Shown: positions 11,700 through 23,135 of the stretch, piece after piece
Numbering within the stretch: the first letter of the stretch is position 1
How the letters are laid out: every line of letters starts with the position of its first letter
Assembly: GCA_003427395.1 (NCBI GenBank)
Contig: BFEA01000186.1
Location: 1,903,717-1,967,716 of the forward strand
DNA: 64,000 bases
DNA from: Chara braunii
Lineage: Eukaryota > Streptophyta > Charophyceae > Charales > Characeae
Direction: 5' to 3'
Translations under genes and position numbers: made by a program
The notes under the pieces: model-generated
The model's database searches: none
What the model saw: the letters and a program-made list of their open reading frames with translations, nothing else
What the model was told of the DNA's origin: nothing

Positions 11700-12640
11700 T
11701 CCGTTTCTTTTTTCGGCCCAGGTTACTTTCCCCATTCATAATTTGACTGTTATCTTATCAGACAAGTGAAAACATCACAGAGAAAAAATAGAAGAAACCA
11801 TTCAATGTTTTCACCATTTCAATCAGTAAAACTTGAATTTATCTTCTCAATATTTTTCCTCCTTTACACACCTGCATGCAGAGCAAAGTCAACATTCAAC
11901 GAGTTCAACCACGAAAGCATCATCCAAGTCAGACCCAGAGTCCCACACAAGCGTGCCCTGTCACACATTCCTTCCTTTCAGCCTTTCCCTGAGCACCCAA
12001 AAGGAAAAAAGAAGGGTCATACAGCGTAAGGGTGCACACAAGTGTAAGGGATCCATGCCAACCACTGACCTTGAGTAACGAAAGTTCTGACCGCAACTTC
12101 CTCCAAGTAACTGGCGCGTCTTGTCGAAGAAACCGTTGCTTCAGGTAAAACTGCGCAGGTTACTAGACCCGGTCGACACTCGACTAACTAGTACCTCTTG
12201 CGGCGGTCCCAGACGTGAAGGCAGTAAGTCCTACAAGTCCCATTTAGCTCATGCGGTCCACGTTTTATGCCAAATAAATCTAAGTAGTCCACGTTGGTAC
12301 CAACTGGTACTGAGTAGTTCGCGGCAATGTTCACTAGTGTCGAGCGGTCCCAGGCAGTCCCACGTCCTCCTTTTTCACTTCCAGATGATGCTGTTTGTCA
12401 AAACACCCTCTCCCGGCTCTCATAAAAATTAACGGACCACTTTCTCCTTGCCGATACTGCCTGACTCACTTACATGTCCCACCGGTCCCACTGGTCCCAC
12501 CTGGACAATGCACGGCGTCCCGCCTTCTGCTGACGTCGAGGAATAAAAATAAATGTCACTTTCTCACTGATTCTCACTCAAGAATGGTAATTACTGACGT
12601 CGCCGTCAACGGCTTGCACTTCCCCTCCACCTAGTTTACC
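11700..12640. other. No gene seen
   Basis: Intergenic. The short motif CGGTCCCA/AGTCCCA recurs several times in 12190-12500 without a clear period. No coding signal. Confidence 0.3.
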
Positions 12641-12649
12641 CTGACGGCC

Positions 12650-12960
12650 TTGAATTTCGGCAGCATAATGCTGCCAAAATTATTACCGCAGGTGCTAGAA
12701 AATTTCGGCAACACTTCCCACAGAAGTGAGAAAAGAACTAGCCGCAGGTTGGTTCCGCTTGGTGTTGCCGCCAACAGCCTAGCCGCCTGCTGCTTACTGT
12801 CGTAAAAATTCGGCAACACCTCCCCACGCAAGTGGAAAAATGGCTTGCCGTAGATTTGGTCCACCGGTACCGCTGCCAACAGCCTTGCCGCCGCTTACCC
12901 CCTGTCGTAAAATTTTGGCATCATTTTTCCACAAAAGTGGAAAAGTTTGCTGGCCAAAAT
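12650..12960. repeat. Degenerate tandem repeat, period about 105 bp
   Basis: Units starting AAAATTYGGCAWCA at about 12698, 12804 and 12909 share a GAAGTGRRAAAA-like part and GCCAACAGCCT.GCCGCC. Units 1 and 2 are complete; unit 3 is partial. Confidence 0.6.
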
Positions 12961-12969
12961 TAGTAAAAT

Positions 12970-13860
12970 TTGGGCCTGGGTCCCAGGCCCAAATTCCACT
13001 GCACCGCACTGTCGCAGCCCCGTAGTGTTCCTGGGTCAATCCTGTGGGCAGATACATCGGGGAAAAGACTGTACTTAGCCTTTTCCTTTATGACCCCTCA
13101 ATTTTCAGCCTCCCTCTAAAAACCTGAGCCTAACAATTACCTCTAGCAGCTTCTGCCAAAGGTAGCACCACGTGAGGACAAGTGTCCCCACATAAATAAA
13201 GAAAAACAAACTAAACAAAAAATTAAAAGTAAATCTAACTGCATGCGCCTGACCATTCTCTCGGCCAGGTTCATGCGGTTGCATGAATCAACCCTCCCCT
13301 CAGTTTTCTCTGCCCTCCCTGAAAACGGGGAAGGCAGTTGGCGGGTTGGTAGGAGTAGGAGCTCCCCTCCAACTCCTTCGTTTTCTCCCTCTCTATCTCT
13401 CTTTCTTTTCTGTACGCACTGTGGGCCGCGAGACTCAAGATCTCGCGGCCATAGTTCATTTGTTCCCAAAACGAAGCGGGAGCCTTTGTGCTCACACACA
13501 GTCCAAAAGACTGTTGTTTTGCAGTTTCCTTGTTTTTGCTGGCTTGCTTTTTTTTTTTTTTTTCTTATATACAGTTTTTAGTTTTTTTCATTTTCAACCC
13601 TTTCCCGTTTTCCTTGCTGGCCGTGCTCCAACGGCTACGAACGGGGAGGGAAAAAACGAAAAAGACTTCAAAAAAGAAAGGAAAAAAAAAAAAACTTACC
13701 TACCAATAACGTGCTAACGCCCTGGAAAACATGCGTCTGCACACCCCCATGTCCTGGGGGTAGATCCATTTGATTTTGCTCATCCTACCGTTGGAGTCGC
13801 ATGGGGCCAACTGCAGGTGAGTTGGCGTTTCCCCTTTCGTTTTTTCTCTCTCTAGCTCTC
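12970..13860. other. No gene seen; T/A-rich tracts
   Basis: Contains T15 near 13547 and A14 near 13681 and otherwise no recognisable feature. Confidence 0.3.
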
Positions 13861-13861
13861 T

Positions 13862-13877
13862 CTTTCTCTCTCTTTTT

Positions 13878-13965
<88 letters not shown>

Positions 13966-13966
13966 N

Positions 13967-14057
<91 letters not shown>

Positions 14058-14059
14058 AA
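13862..14059. repeat. (CT)n-(GT)-(GA)n compound microsatellite with one N
   Basis: CT runs to 13965, one N at 13966, TGTGTGTG, then GA to about 14055. The lone N at the switch suggests a join made by the assembler. Confidence 0.9.
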
Positions 14060-14197
14060 ACAATAAGTACAAACATGTGGTGATTATTGCGTTCAGAGAG
14101 CAAACAATACGTACAGACATGCGGTGATTATTGCGTTCTGATTTCCTCGCTTGGGAATCTCTGGGAATCGTGGTGTCCATTGATAGTGAGCCAAAAG

Positions 14198-14203
<6 letters not shown>
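13967..14203 (+). repeat. Segment repeated at 15936-16172
   Basis: The GT-GA tract plus 146 bp of unique sequence (from CAAACAATAAGTACAAACAT to GAGCCAAAAGAAAACTCTC) recurs without visible difference after the 15.76-15.94 kb gap. Within it a 44-bp unit is itself duplicated in tandem with a few changes (14055 and 14097). Confidence 0.9.
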
Positions 14204-14251
<48 letters not shown>

Positions 14252-14262
14252 CGCGCGCGCGC
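14200..14262. repeat. (CT)n plus (GC)n microsatellite
   Basis: CT dinucleotides followed by GCGCGCGCGCGCGC. Confidence 0.9.
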
Positions 14263-14539
14263 GCGACAATATACCTCTCCATGTTATAGGGGTAAGTTCG
14301 TCTGATTCTGCTCTTCCCCCAGTCTTTGTTTTGGAAGTTTGCTCGTTCGCTTCTAACGAACGAGCGATTTTCCAGCTCGTAGGAACAAAAAAAAATTTAG
14401 AAAATAAAAATAAAAAAATCTAACTTAAAGAATCTAAGGAAAATCTAAAAACAAAAAACAGAAAACCAACTTACCTGGAATAAAAACCGCTGTCCGTTTT
14501 CAACGGGCGTCTGTTGTCTCCCTTGGGGACTGTAGTCCC

Positions 14540-14640
14540 CAACACATCTCTGAGCGCCATCTGGCGCAGTTTGTTTTTCCTCCCCTCCCTCGTTGCTCAT
14601 GTACAAACCCGGGTTCAATTCCCTAAAGGAATCAAAAAAG
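14540..14640 (+). repeat. Possible tRNA-derived SINE fragment
   Basis: TGGCGCAGTTTG (A-box-like) is followed about 45 bp later by CCCGGGTTCAATTCCC (B-box-like). Weak on its own. Confidence 0.35.
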
Positions 14641-14641
14641 A

Positions 14642-14699
14642 ATTTTTTTTCAGGCCATTTATCGATTTATACGTGTCATATTTGCGCAGGGCCATGCTG
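14642..14699 (-). pseudogene. U6 snRNA 3'-half retrosequence with A-tail
   Basis: On the minus strand AGCATGGCCC.TGCGCA, ATGACACG, TATAAATCGA and AAATGGCC follow in order, matching the 3' half of plant U6 snRNA from the AGCATGG block to near the 3' end. An A8 tract follows directly, as expected of a reverse-transcribed, tailed copy. The U6 5' half (ACAGAGA box, capping hairpin) is absent; other sequence sits at its place. It cannot encode a working U6. Confidence 0.8.
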
Positions 14700-14764
14700 C
14701 AGCCGTGCGGCTGTTTTCGGCCGTGAGATCTGTCGATCTCGCAACCAAAAATGACCGCGCTTTA

Positions 14765-15125
14765 TGCTTTCAAAATGAGCTGCTCCAAAAAGGAGCTAGC
14801 CCGGGCAGAGTATCGTGCAGCCCGATCCCAGCATCTGCTGGGTAGAAGTTGAGTGCGGTACCTACTGGGCTAACTCTTATCACGGGAACTATACCTGTCG
14901 CCCTTCTATATGAGGGGCTGCAGCCCAGTAGGCTGCCTGATTCAGGCCTTTACGACAGACAACTCAAAAAAGAAGCTATCCCAAGCAGGACATCGTTGGG
15001 CTCGATCCCAGCGTCGATTGGGTGAAAGTTGAGTGTAGTACCCAATAACTCTTATCACAGGAGCTATGCCTACCACCCTTCTATTTGAAGGGTTGGAGCC
15101 CAGTAGGCCGCCTGTTTTCCCTGGC
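14765..15125 (-). repeat. Two tandem copies of a tRNA-derived SINE
   Basis: Two related units of about 175 bp (14770-14945 and 14950-15125). On the minus strand unit 1 has GTTAGCCCAGTAGG (A box) and GGGATCGGGCTG (B box); unit 2 has a decayed A box and GGGATCGAGCCC. Both share CTACTGGGCT upstream and a GATAAGAGTTA joint. This is the layout of a Pol III, tRNA-headed SINE. Confidence 0.55.
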
Positions 15126-15664
15126 TTAGGCAGGCGCAGTCCCACCTTTTCATCCAAAAGCAGACCGCCCTCCCATCCAGCCGGCTGGGCATGACTCGTA
15201 AGCCCGACAATCCTTCTTTAGTCATAGGTTTGCCCTCGGACCCTTGATGGTCCATTTTTTCAAAAAGACACAACACTCTGGTCGAGTTAGCCTTTCTCGC
15301 CGTCGCCGCACCCCTGGCGTGGCTATATTTTTGGTCTTTCTAGTCTTGAATCACGCGGCTTAACATCCGCGCGACCCAATTTCAGTCAAAACAATATTTT
15401 ATTTGTGTTTTCACCGCCGTCTCTCTCTCCGGCCTCATTTTAATGTAACGGCGTCTGGTTACACCGTCTACCCTTGCCATTATGTTTGTCGGCTGCATAA
15501 AATTTTTAATTTTATTCAAATCGCGGACGAGCCGGAATATTCCAGCAGTATTTCTATTTCATCAGACCAAAGCCTACAAAACTTACATCAGAATTCGGAC
15601 CACGTACGACATTGAAAATACAGAGCAGATACCCTTGTCAGGGTTTCTGTCCCGACAGTGTGTG
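15126..15664. other. No gene seen
   Basis: No recognisable feature before the microsatellite. Confidence 0.3.
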
Positions 15665-15668
15665 TCAC

Positions 15669-15760
<92 letters not shown>
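15665..15760. repeat. (GT)n-(GA)n microsatellite
   Basis: TG dinucleotides to 15720, then AG to the gap. Confidence 0.95.
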
Positions 15761-15935
15761 NNNNNNNNNNNNNNNNNNNNNNNNNNNNNNNNNNNNNNNN
15801 NNNNNNNNNNNNNNNNNNNNNNNNNNNNNNNNNNNNNNNNNNNNNNNNNNNNNNNNNNNNNNNNNNNNNNNNNNNNNNNNNNNNNNNNNNNNNNNNNNNN
15901 NNNNNNNNNNNNNNNNNNNNNNNNNNNNNNNNNNN
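15761..15935. other. Assembly gap (175 N)
   Basis: Run of N flanked by GA and GT/GA repeats. Confidence 1.
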
Positions 15936-16026
<91 letters not shown>

Positions 16027-16166
16027 AAACAATAAGTACAAACATGTGGTGATTATTGCGTTCAGAGAGCAAACAATACGTACAGACATGCGGTGATTAT
16101 TGCGTTCTGATTTCCTCGCTTGGGAATCTCTGGGAATCGTGGTGTCCATTGATAGTGAGCCAAAAG

Positions 16167-16247
<81 letters not shown>

Positions 16248-16250
16248 GGG
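15936..16250 (+). repeat. Second copy of the 13967-14203 segment plus (CT)n
   Basis: Same GT-GA tract and same 146-bp unique sequence as at 13967-14203, then CT dinucleotides to about 16246. Confidence 0.9.
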
Positions 16251-16253
16251 AGA

Positions 16254-16940
16254 AGGGGACATAAAAAAAAAAAGCTACCCCAGTGTTACTCAGCAGGCCA
16301 AACCGACGCCTCCCAAACTGTCATAATCTCAATACCAGGCCTCACACCCCCACCATCACATGCTGAGTCAAGTGAGGTCTCACAAGACGAAAAATTGTGT
16401 CAAAACATGCTCAGTTTATTCATTGGGAGGATGATCACATCACAATACACTTGGAAGCTCAATTTCGTTACCCGAACAAAATATTCCAAATTTAACTAAA
16501 AGACAGACCAATATGCTCGGTTACAGAGCAGCGTGATCCACCCCAGCTCCAGCCAGTGTTGTCCTGAAAACGACCCACGTTAGCCACTGGAATGTGCCCC
16601 CAAAGCAATTCCCCAGATCTCTCTACCAGGCCTCACACTCGCACCACCGGGGCAATGCCCCAGCACGAGCCATTGTGGTTGAGCCCCTGATTGTAACAGG
16701 TCAGCGTGGCGTTGGATGGACTACTGAACACCACCAGAATACCCTGGCGTCCCAGTTCGTGTGCTAAGAGTATTCATGGGGAATTAACAAGAAGACAACT
16801 GATCTTTTTGAGGAAACTGCAAAAAACTTCCGAAGTCCACACAGGGTGTAGTATTGAATACTCAGAAACCCAAGTCTAGTCACTACAGGTGGATCCTGCA
16901 ACTTGTTGTCATCACAACCACTTGTCTGTTCAAACAAACA
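16254..16940. repeat. Diverged dispersed-repeat fragments
   Basis: Contains ACCAGGCCTCACAC- and CCAGTGTTGTCCTG-type words found, mostly as reverse complements, in the families at 34.6-35.0 and 57.1-57.5 kb. No gene. Confidence 0.4.
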
Positions 16941-16945
16941 ATTCT

Positions 16946-17052
16946 AATGCTCAGGGACGCTGGACCCGCTTTCCAGCAGGTGCTGCTCCCCACCAATAGT
17001 TGGAGCCTTCCTGGCAATGCTAATGGTGCCTGCTCTTACCAGCACCTCTAGC
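16946..17052 (+). repeat. Dispersed hairpin-core repeat, copy
   Basis: GGGACGCTGGACCCGCTTTC, CAGCAGGTGCTGCTCCCCAC and CAATAGTTGGAGC in order, followed by a short A-tract. Other copies are listed under the finding on this family. Confidence 0.8.
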
Positions 17053-18455
17053 AAAAAAAAGAAAGAATTACACCACAGATCAAACCGAAACCCACCAAAG
17101 CTGTCTTGTTCCCTGCCAGGTCTCTTCCAGGCCTCACACCCCCAAGATGCTAGGTTACAGGGCAGCATGCCCAGCCCCAGCTCCGGCCAGTGTTGTCCTG
17201 GCACCGATGTCCAAAAGAACAAGAAAAAAAAAGAGAAAGGCGGAGCGATACGACTATCCTTAGGGAGAATATCCCCCAACAACAAAAATCAACAATAATT
17301 TGCAAACATCTGGCTCCAACTTAGGGGGTCCAAAGAACTATATTGCTCATGCATTATCAGAAGGGATAATTCTCCTGAGCGGGGGGGTAGACACTTTGGT
17401 AGTACGGAGGGAGTGGAGTTGCGCCAGGGAGAACTGACGGAAGGAGGATGGGTGGGGTCTCATGCAAAACCCGAAACAAACTAACAGAGAGAAAAAACTG
17501 CCTCACCAGCTTGCTACTGACCTGGAGAATGAGGTGCTCCCACAAATGAAATGGATGTGCCTTCGGCTTCCTCCAAGCTCACAAAGCGATCACCAATGAT
17601 ATCAACACGCACACAAGTGGCCTGGAGAGCAGTGCAACAACAACTCAAAAGCCTGTGCCTTCCGGACGAGTGGCAGCAATGTGTGTCCCTCTTTCTAATG
17701 ACCTGGCAGGACAAAAATCAAGCTCTCTTCCGTCTGCACCACCAGCAGAACATCGCATGGAACAGATGGGTCCTAACCGAACCCACATGGAACCGCATTC
17801 CTCTCCACCACTGACACTTCAGTTCCCCTACAGCGACCGAAACTTCATCCTTCTCCCGACCCCACCCCCACCCTGACACCCCCCCTTCCTCTGCATCCAC
17901 CATCCCCTCCCTGCCTGCTCTACACCCATCTTCCTCCTCCAGGTGGTTCCCCAGGGCCCACATCCGAGGTCCTCATGGCAAGCAGTGGCAGCCACACGAG
18001 ACAGGAGGGCACTGGTGGTGATGAGCGTGTCACAAGCAGGTAAGGCATGTGGAGCAAGATCCAGTCGGAGAGCAATCGGCTTGCCTGCTACTGATCCCGG
18101 GCCAAGGAGCACTGAAAAAAGAGTTGGAAGCGCCCCAGCATATCAATAGGATGGATCCCTGCAGTCACAACAAAGGAGAATTTCAGGATGGCCCATTGAA
18201 CCTAGGCGGGCACCACTCACCTGCGACATCTCACGAGCAGATCAAGAAATCTCCTCAAGCAGGGGGCAGACGGAAAAAGGCTGGCCCACGTCTAAACCAG
18301 GGCAAAGGACCACTGAGTCGGAATCATCTCAGCAAGCCGAAACGGAGGACACCCGACAAGACACGGGGGTCGACCTCAACAGCAGTCAGCCAGTTACAAG
18401 GGCTCTTTTTTCCTACCGCTCCAGATAGAAAGCTGATGGCTTTACTCTCTTTCGG
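17053..18455. other. No gene recognised
   Basis: Several overlapping ORFs under 140 codons, none with a recognisable family or matching splice logic. Includes repeat words shared with 16.3-16.9 kb. Confidence 0.3.
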
Positions 18456-18457
18456 GG

Positions 18458-18717
18458 TTTAAACCACCAGTACTTGGCCCAGCTATGGGCCGCGGAAAAA
18501 AATAGAGTAGAAACGTTTCTAGCCGGATGAATTTGGGCGCTCCTGTAGTGGCCCGTACGTTAAACCACCAGTACTTGGCCCAGCTATCGGCCGCGGAAAA
18601 AAATAGAGTAGAAACATTTCTAGTCGGATGAATTTGGGTGCTCCTGTAGTAGCCCGTACGTTTCCTAAAATTGTGGCGCGTTAACGGGCACAACTCTAGG
18701 AAGTACTGGTGGTTTAA
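18458..18717. mobile_element. MITE-like element, 17-bp perfect terminal inverted repeats
   Basis: Left end TTAAACCACCAGTACTT, right end AAGTACTGGTGGTTTAA. Inside, a 101-bp unit beginning with the terminal sequence is duplicated in tandem (18461 and 18562), so the left terminus occurs twice. No ORF for a transposase; presumably mobilised in trans. Confidence 0.7.
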
Positions 18718-18765
18718 CGACTGCTCATCACATGTCTGTTCAAACAAACCAGTTATCAATGTTTA

Positions 18766-18870
18766 GGGAAGCTGGACCCACTTTCCAGCAGGTGCTGCTC
18801 CCCACCAATAGATGGAGCCTCCCTGGGAGTGCTAGTGGTGCCTGCTTCTATCAGCACCCCTAGCATTTGC
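18766..18870 (+). repeat. Dispersed hairpin-core repeat, copy
   Basis: GGAAGCTGGACCCACTTTCC, GCAGGTGCTGCTCCCCACC, AATAGATGGAGC; almost collinear with the 16946 copy for about 100 bp. Confidence 0.8.
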
Positions 18871-18910
18871 TCGGGCTGTTCGTTGGGGAAAAAAAAAAAA
18901 AAAAAAAAAA

Positions 18911-18970
18911 CGTTTCCTAAAATGCTGGCTTGTTAACGGGCAAGACTTTAGGAAGTACTGGTGGTTTAAC
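18911..18970. mobile_element. Right-end fragment of the 18.46-kb MITE family
   Basis: CGTTTCCTAAAATGCTGGC ... AGGAAGTACTGGTGGTTTAA matches the last 60 bp of the 18458-18717 element and follows an A22 tract. Confidence 0.7.
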
Positions 18971-18974
18971 TCAG

Positions 18975-19600
18975 AGTTTCTAACTCTGTGCCCTCAGTCG
19001 CGCCTTCAGGTGCAGCTCCCCTCCAAAAAAAAGAAGAAGAAGAAAGGAGCCATCTACCAGCGGGGCCTGCTACTGGGGGATGCTCTTACAACCCAAATAC
19101 GCAGCCACCGTGCCCTCACTATGTTCCGAGAGAAAAAAAAAGGAAAGAAAGAAAGAAAGAAAGAAGAAAAAACGGATGCTGGAGCTGGTTCCCATCCAGA
19201 TGCATGAGCTCAAGGACTCAATCCCAAGGGACTCTTTCAGGCCCAACCACTTCAATTATCTGTCGAATCTGGACAGGACGGCCTTTCAGGCCTTTTTTAT
19301 TATCATTTTAGTATTACGGGGAACCCCGTAGCAGCCACTTCCGTGCTCAAGCCTCCAACGAGGGAACATGCGGGAGCTGCACCCACCAGCAGGTGTGATA
19401 CCTGCTACAGCAGGTGGGCGATACAGGCCAGGGGTCAGCCGGTAGCATCAGGACCGAGCTTCTTCGATGGGCCAGTCACTGTGCCTCCCCTCCGGTCCCC
19501 TCCCCCTATGAACATCAGCAGTCTCTGCTCAATGCCACTCGGGAGGACCAACGGCATATCTTCTATGTGGCGGGCGCCAAGCTTGCCCAGGAACGTACCC
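18975..19600. other. No gene seen
   Basis: A-rich stretches and short ORFs only. Confidence 0.3.
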
Positions 19601-19682
19601 GAGGCCAATGGGGATTGAACCCAAGACCTCCTGAATGCCACTTGCGTGCCTTACCAACTGAGTTAGGCCGCTGGATTTTTTC
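19600..19682 (-). repeat. tRNA-derived SINE head
   Basis: On the minus strand TAACTCAGTTGGTAAGGCA (D arm, A box) and TTGGGTTCAATCCCC (T arm, B box) are about 30 bp apart. The acceptor ends do not pair, so it is a tRNA-like Pol III promoter rather than a tRNA gene. Confidence 0.65.
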
Positions 19683-20249
19683 AGCATTCCAGAGATAGCG
19701 ACCCTTCAAAAATAATAAATAAAAATTTCAGAATTGCCTATGTTGGGGAACAGGATTGCCAGCTCCACGGGGCCACAAAGGGAAAAGAAGGAAAAGAAGA
19801 GCTCAGAGCTGAACTGGCCCCTGATTTTGCTACGTAGTTGGTTTACCACAGAGGACAATCCCTATCAGGCTAGGCCCCCCTTTTACGGCAACACCAACCA
19901 TCAGATTCTTCACCTTCCGTTCTTCCATCAAAACACATGGTGAATTTCACTTTCCTGAGGACCTATTCACACGAAAGGCTTATGGGCTGAACCTGACCAC
20001 ACAAACGGCCAAATTCGGTCAAATAGGTCTGTGTGGGGATGACCCCTGGGAGATGCCACTAATGGACCAATGATTATCGCGCTGTCCGCAGGAAACACAA
20101 CTGGCTTGCCTTCACATCTACTCGATTGCTTTCTTTCTTTCTCTCTTTCTTTCTTCCTTTGGTTCAATTATTATTCCTTCAAGAATCATCTTTGACATCT
20201 GCCAGATGTCACGCCCACCCAGATGACATTGGTCACGTGCGGAGCCCCC
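19683..20249. other. No gene seen
   Basis: Nothing recognised apart from a CTTT-rich tract near 20130. Confidence 0.3.
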
Positions 20250-20298
20250 CATAGTGCAATTATAACTTATTTTTGTGACTCCACTGTAAGTTACCCCC
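20250..20298. mobile_element. Right-end fragment of the GGGGTAACT MITE family
   Basis: ATAGTGCAATTATAACTTA, TTTTTGTGACTCC and GTAAGTTACCCC match the right end of the element at 21695-21984. Confidence 0.65.
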
Positions 20299-20439
20299 CA
20301 AAAAAGGGCATCACCTGGCATCCACCAATGATATCAGCAGGTGCAATCGCATACCCACCCATCTCTTTCTAGAAAGGCGAGACCTTGACAAGTTTTCCGA
20401 TTTCACCTTGGCGTTTGGATACAAACTGAGTGGGTTAAA

Positions 20440-20775
20440 ATGCGTGGCATCCAGCATAAATGTTTTCTGGAAGACCCGAAAACAAACGGAAAAGTTAAAC
20501 CACCAGCACTTACGTGGCATAATGTTTTCTGGCATAATGTTTTCTGGAAGACCCAAAAACAAAGGGAAGAGCTAAACCACCAGTACTTACGTGGCATAAT
20601 GTTTTCTGGAAGACCCAAAAACAGAGGGAAAAGTTAAACCACCAGTACTTACACGGCATAATGTTTTCTGGCAGACGCAAAAACAAAGGGAAAGGTCAAA
20701 CCAACAGTACTTACGCGGTATAATTTTTTCAGGAAGACCCAAAAACAAAGCGAAAAGTTAAACCACCTGTATTTC
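20440..20775 (+). repeat. 62-bp tandem array, each unit headed by the 18.46-kb MITE terminus
   Basis: Units start at 20497, 20574, 20636, 20698 and 20760 with (TT)AAACCACCAGTACTTA followed by GGCATAATGTTTTCTGG and CCCAAAAACAAAGGGAA. The first full unit has a 15-bp internal duplication of GGCATAATGTTTTCT. So the MITE terminus has been amplified together with a different neighbour sequence. Confidence 0.8.
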
Positions 20776-20789
20776 CAAGGGACTTTTCT

Positions 20790-21690
20790 CTGGGGCTGGA
20801 AACAGCCTGCGCGCCGAGAAGAAACGAAGCGGTGCAGGCCTCCTTTTGGCTGGCGCCGCCAGCCATTTTGTTCCAGAGGCCGAGCCCCGAAAGTTGCGCC
20901 AGAACACAAGCTGCATATTTGATTCTTTGGCGTGGAAATGTACTGGTGGACCACCTGGTCCAGTACCGTGCCCCGCTTGAAAACAAATACGTGGCTGTAT
21001 ACGGCCGCATTTTTCAGGGGTTTGGGTATCGGACCGAAATTGCTGGCGGCACCAGCCAATAGCAGGCCCACGTCGATTTGTTTTTTTTTTTGGTACGCAG
21101 GGTGAATTTTGTCTCGGCATCAATAGCTGGGTGGCGCTCGGCTGGTAGGATTGCACATGTCCTCTCACTTGTCAAGGTCGATTGACTCAGTGGCACATGG
21201 TGTTTTTGTTTTGAGGGAAGTACATTCATGTCATATCAGAGTTTCTTAGGGGGGGCAAAAACAACATGTGTCGGCAAAGAAACCAGGTGCGAGTTCGAAA
21301 AGGGCAATGAAAGTGCCGCGGCCGTGGCGTCAGGTCGGGTGTCATATTTTACAGGGGTCGGCCGTGGTGTCAGATGTTGGAAAAAAAAAAAGGCCCGACG
21401 GGTACTTTTCGACTGAAATTTCCGTTTTGAAGTTGATGCGTAATTTCTTCGCCGGCGCATCTTTTTTGCCTTTACGAACTCGAACCTGCCGCGTCCGCCA
21501 TTGTTCTTACTTTATGTTTGAGGGAAGTACGTTCACGTCACATCAGAGTTTCATAGGGGGCAAAAAAAACATGCGTCGGCAAAGAAACCAGGCGTCAGTT
21601 CAACAAAGGCAAATGAAAGTACGCGGTCGTGGCGCCAGACTGGGTGTCATGTTTTACACGAGTCGGCCGTGGTGTCAGATGGGGAAAAAC
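20790..21690. repeat. Dispersed repeat family with two direct copies
   Basis: 21228-21375 and 21525-21685 are direct copies (GCGTCGGCAAAGAAACCAGG-like, GTCGGCCGTGGTGTCAGATG). Related copies occur at 22115-22260, 35940-36065 and, reversed, at 63360-63660. The GCTGGCGCCGCCAGC part at 20850 resembles 60.6-60.8 kb. Confidence 0.6.
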
Positions 21691-21694
21691 AATT

Positions 21695-21984
21695 GGGGTA
21701 ACTTCAGTAGAGTCACAAAAAGGAGGAGTTATAATTGCACTATGTATGGGGCAAGATACAGTTTGCCATAATTGCACTTCAGGCACCCTACCTGCCCAGA
21801 AAACTGGGTTGTATACATTTCCTGAACTGCAATTTGAAACTGTATCTTGGAGACTTGGACCATAGTGCAATTATAACTCATTTTTGTGACTCCTGTATAT
21901 ATATTTCCTGAACTGCAATTTGGAACTGTATCTTGGACCATAGTGCAATTATAACTCATTTTCGTGACTCCCGCGTAGTTCCCC
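21695..21984. mobile_element. MITE-like element, GGGGTAACT family
   Basis: Left end GGGGTAACTTCAGTAGAGTC, then AGTTATAATTGCACTATG; right end CATAGTGCAATTATAACT, GTGACTCC, GTAGTTCCCC. The right half is duplicated in tandem (period about 80 bp), so the inner inverted repeat occurs twice on that side. No transposase ORF. Confidence 0.7.
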
Positions 21985-22114
21985 CCAAAAGGAAAAAAAG
22001 CCCAATGGATACTCTTACAACGAAATTGCCGTTTTGAAGTCGGCGCGTGTGTTTTTTGCCTTTACGAACTCAAGACCTGCCGCATTCGCTGTGGTTTCTT
22101 CTTTTTTTTAATTG

Positions 22115-22260
22115 TTGGCGGGGGGGGGCAAGTACATTCAACTCACAACCCATCTTATAGGCAAAAATAGCATGTATGGGCAGATCCCTCACCTGCGGAG
22201 TTCGTGTGTGTAGATGGCCTGAATTCAAACGTGGCAAATAAAGATTAAAGCTATTTTTGT
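22115..22260. repeat. Copy of the AAGTACATTCA repeat family
   Basis: Begins GGCAAGTACATTCAACTCAC and continues with CATGTATGGGCAGA; diverged relative of 21.2 and 35.9 kb copies. Confidence 0.45.
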
Positions 22261-22375
22261 TTTTTTTTGCCATTTCAAACTCGAGCAGCGACAAAACTGC
22301 CAGCACATGCTTTTTCCGTCCATTTGAAGCTAAAAATGCGGCTCAGACGCAGTTATTTTTATAAAGGGGTAACTT

Positions 22376-22557
22376 CAGTACAGTCACAAAAACAGTTTGA
22401 AATTACACTAGGCATTCCCCCGAACATAAACACACCCCCATACGACCCAACCTGGCCAGAAAGCTAGCTTGTATACATTGCCCGAAGTGCAATTTGAGAC
22501 TGTTTTTTGCCCAAAGTGTATTTTCAAACTCTTTTTGTGACTCCCGCGTAGTTTCCT
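22376..22557. mobile_element. MITE-like element, GGGGTAACT family, diverged copy
   Basis: GGGGTAACTTCAGTACAGTC at the left and GTGACTCCCGCGTAGTTTCC at the right, with inner arms AGTTTGAAATTACACT and AGTGTATTTTCAAACT. The arms differ from the 21695 element yet remain complementary to each other. Confidence 0.7.
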
Positions 22558-23084
22558 GTTTTCTTTAAAATCATAGTGCTAGGCCTCTATCCCGGTGGTG
22601 GTGAGGGTACCACCAGGATTGAGGTCCTGCAAAAAGGATGACTCCGACATATTGGTGGGGAGAATGCCTGCTGGAAACCGGGTCCATGATCCCATTATTT
22701 GCAACATAAAGTGGTTTGTCATAGGATGTAGCACCGCCTTTTTCATTGCCTCTGTCCTCAAGACGTCGTGATGGGATTGAAACTCTTGCGAGGCATCGTT
22801 GGCGGGTTCAACGACGTCCATTGCAACGAGCCTTGCGCTTGGCCCGGTGGCGTTCTGCTTCCGTCGGGAGGGGGTAGGCTCCCCTTTTTATTTTTATTTT
22901 TTTTTATCAAGGTGTGGAGGGTAAGTTTCGTGGGAGGGGGGAGGGGTAATGGAGATGGGTGGAAGTCAGTTATGGAAGATGGAAGAACGGTAGAGCGGTG
23001 AGCTTCTCATATGGTAGTTTGTAATTGTTGGATGTCTTTTTTTCTTTTTTTTTCTTTTTTTTCTTTTTTTTTGGGGGTGGGGGA
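22558..23084. other. No gene seen; one reversed core-repeat copy
   Basis: 22639-22692 is a minus-strand copy of the dispersed hairpin-core repeat. The rest has no recognisable feature. Confidence 0.4.
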
Positions 23085-23135
23085 TGCTCCATCTATTGGT
23101 GGGGAGCAAAACCTGCTGGAAAACGGGTCCAGCGT
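23085..23135 (-). repeat. Dispersed core repeat, interrupted by the LTR element
   Basis: GCTCCATCTATTGGTGGGGA ... GGGTCCAGCGT stops exactly at the LTR start. The missing other part of the repeat, ending GGGACGCT, lies at 37995-38087 beside the inverted LTR. Confidence 0.8.
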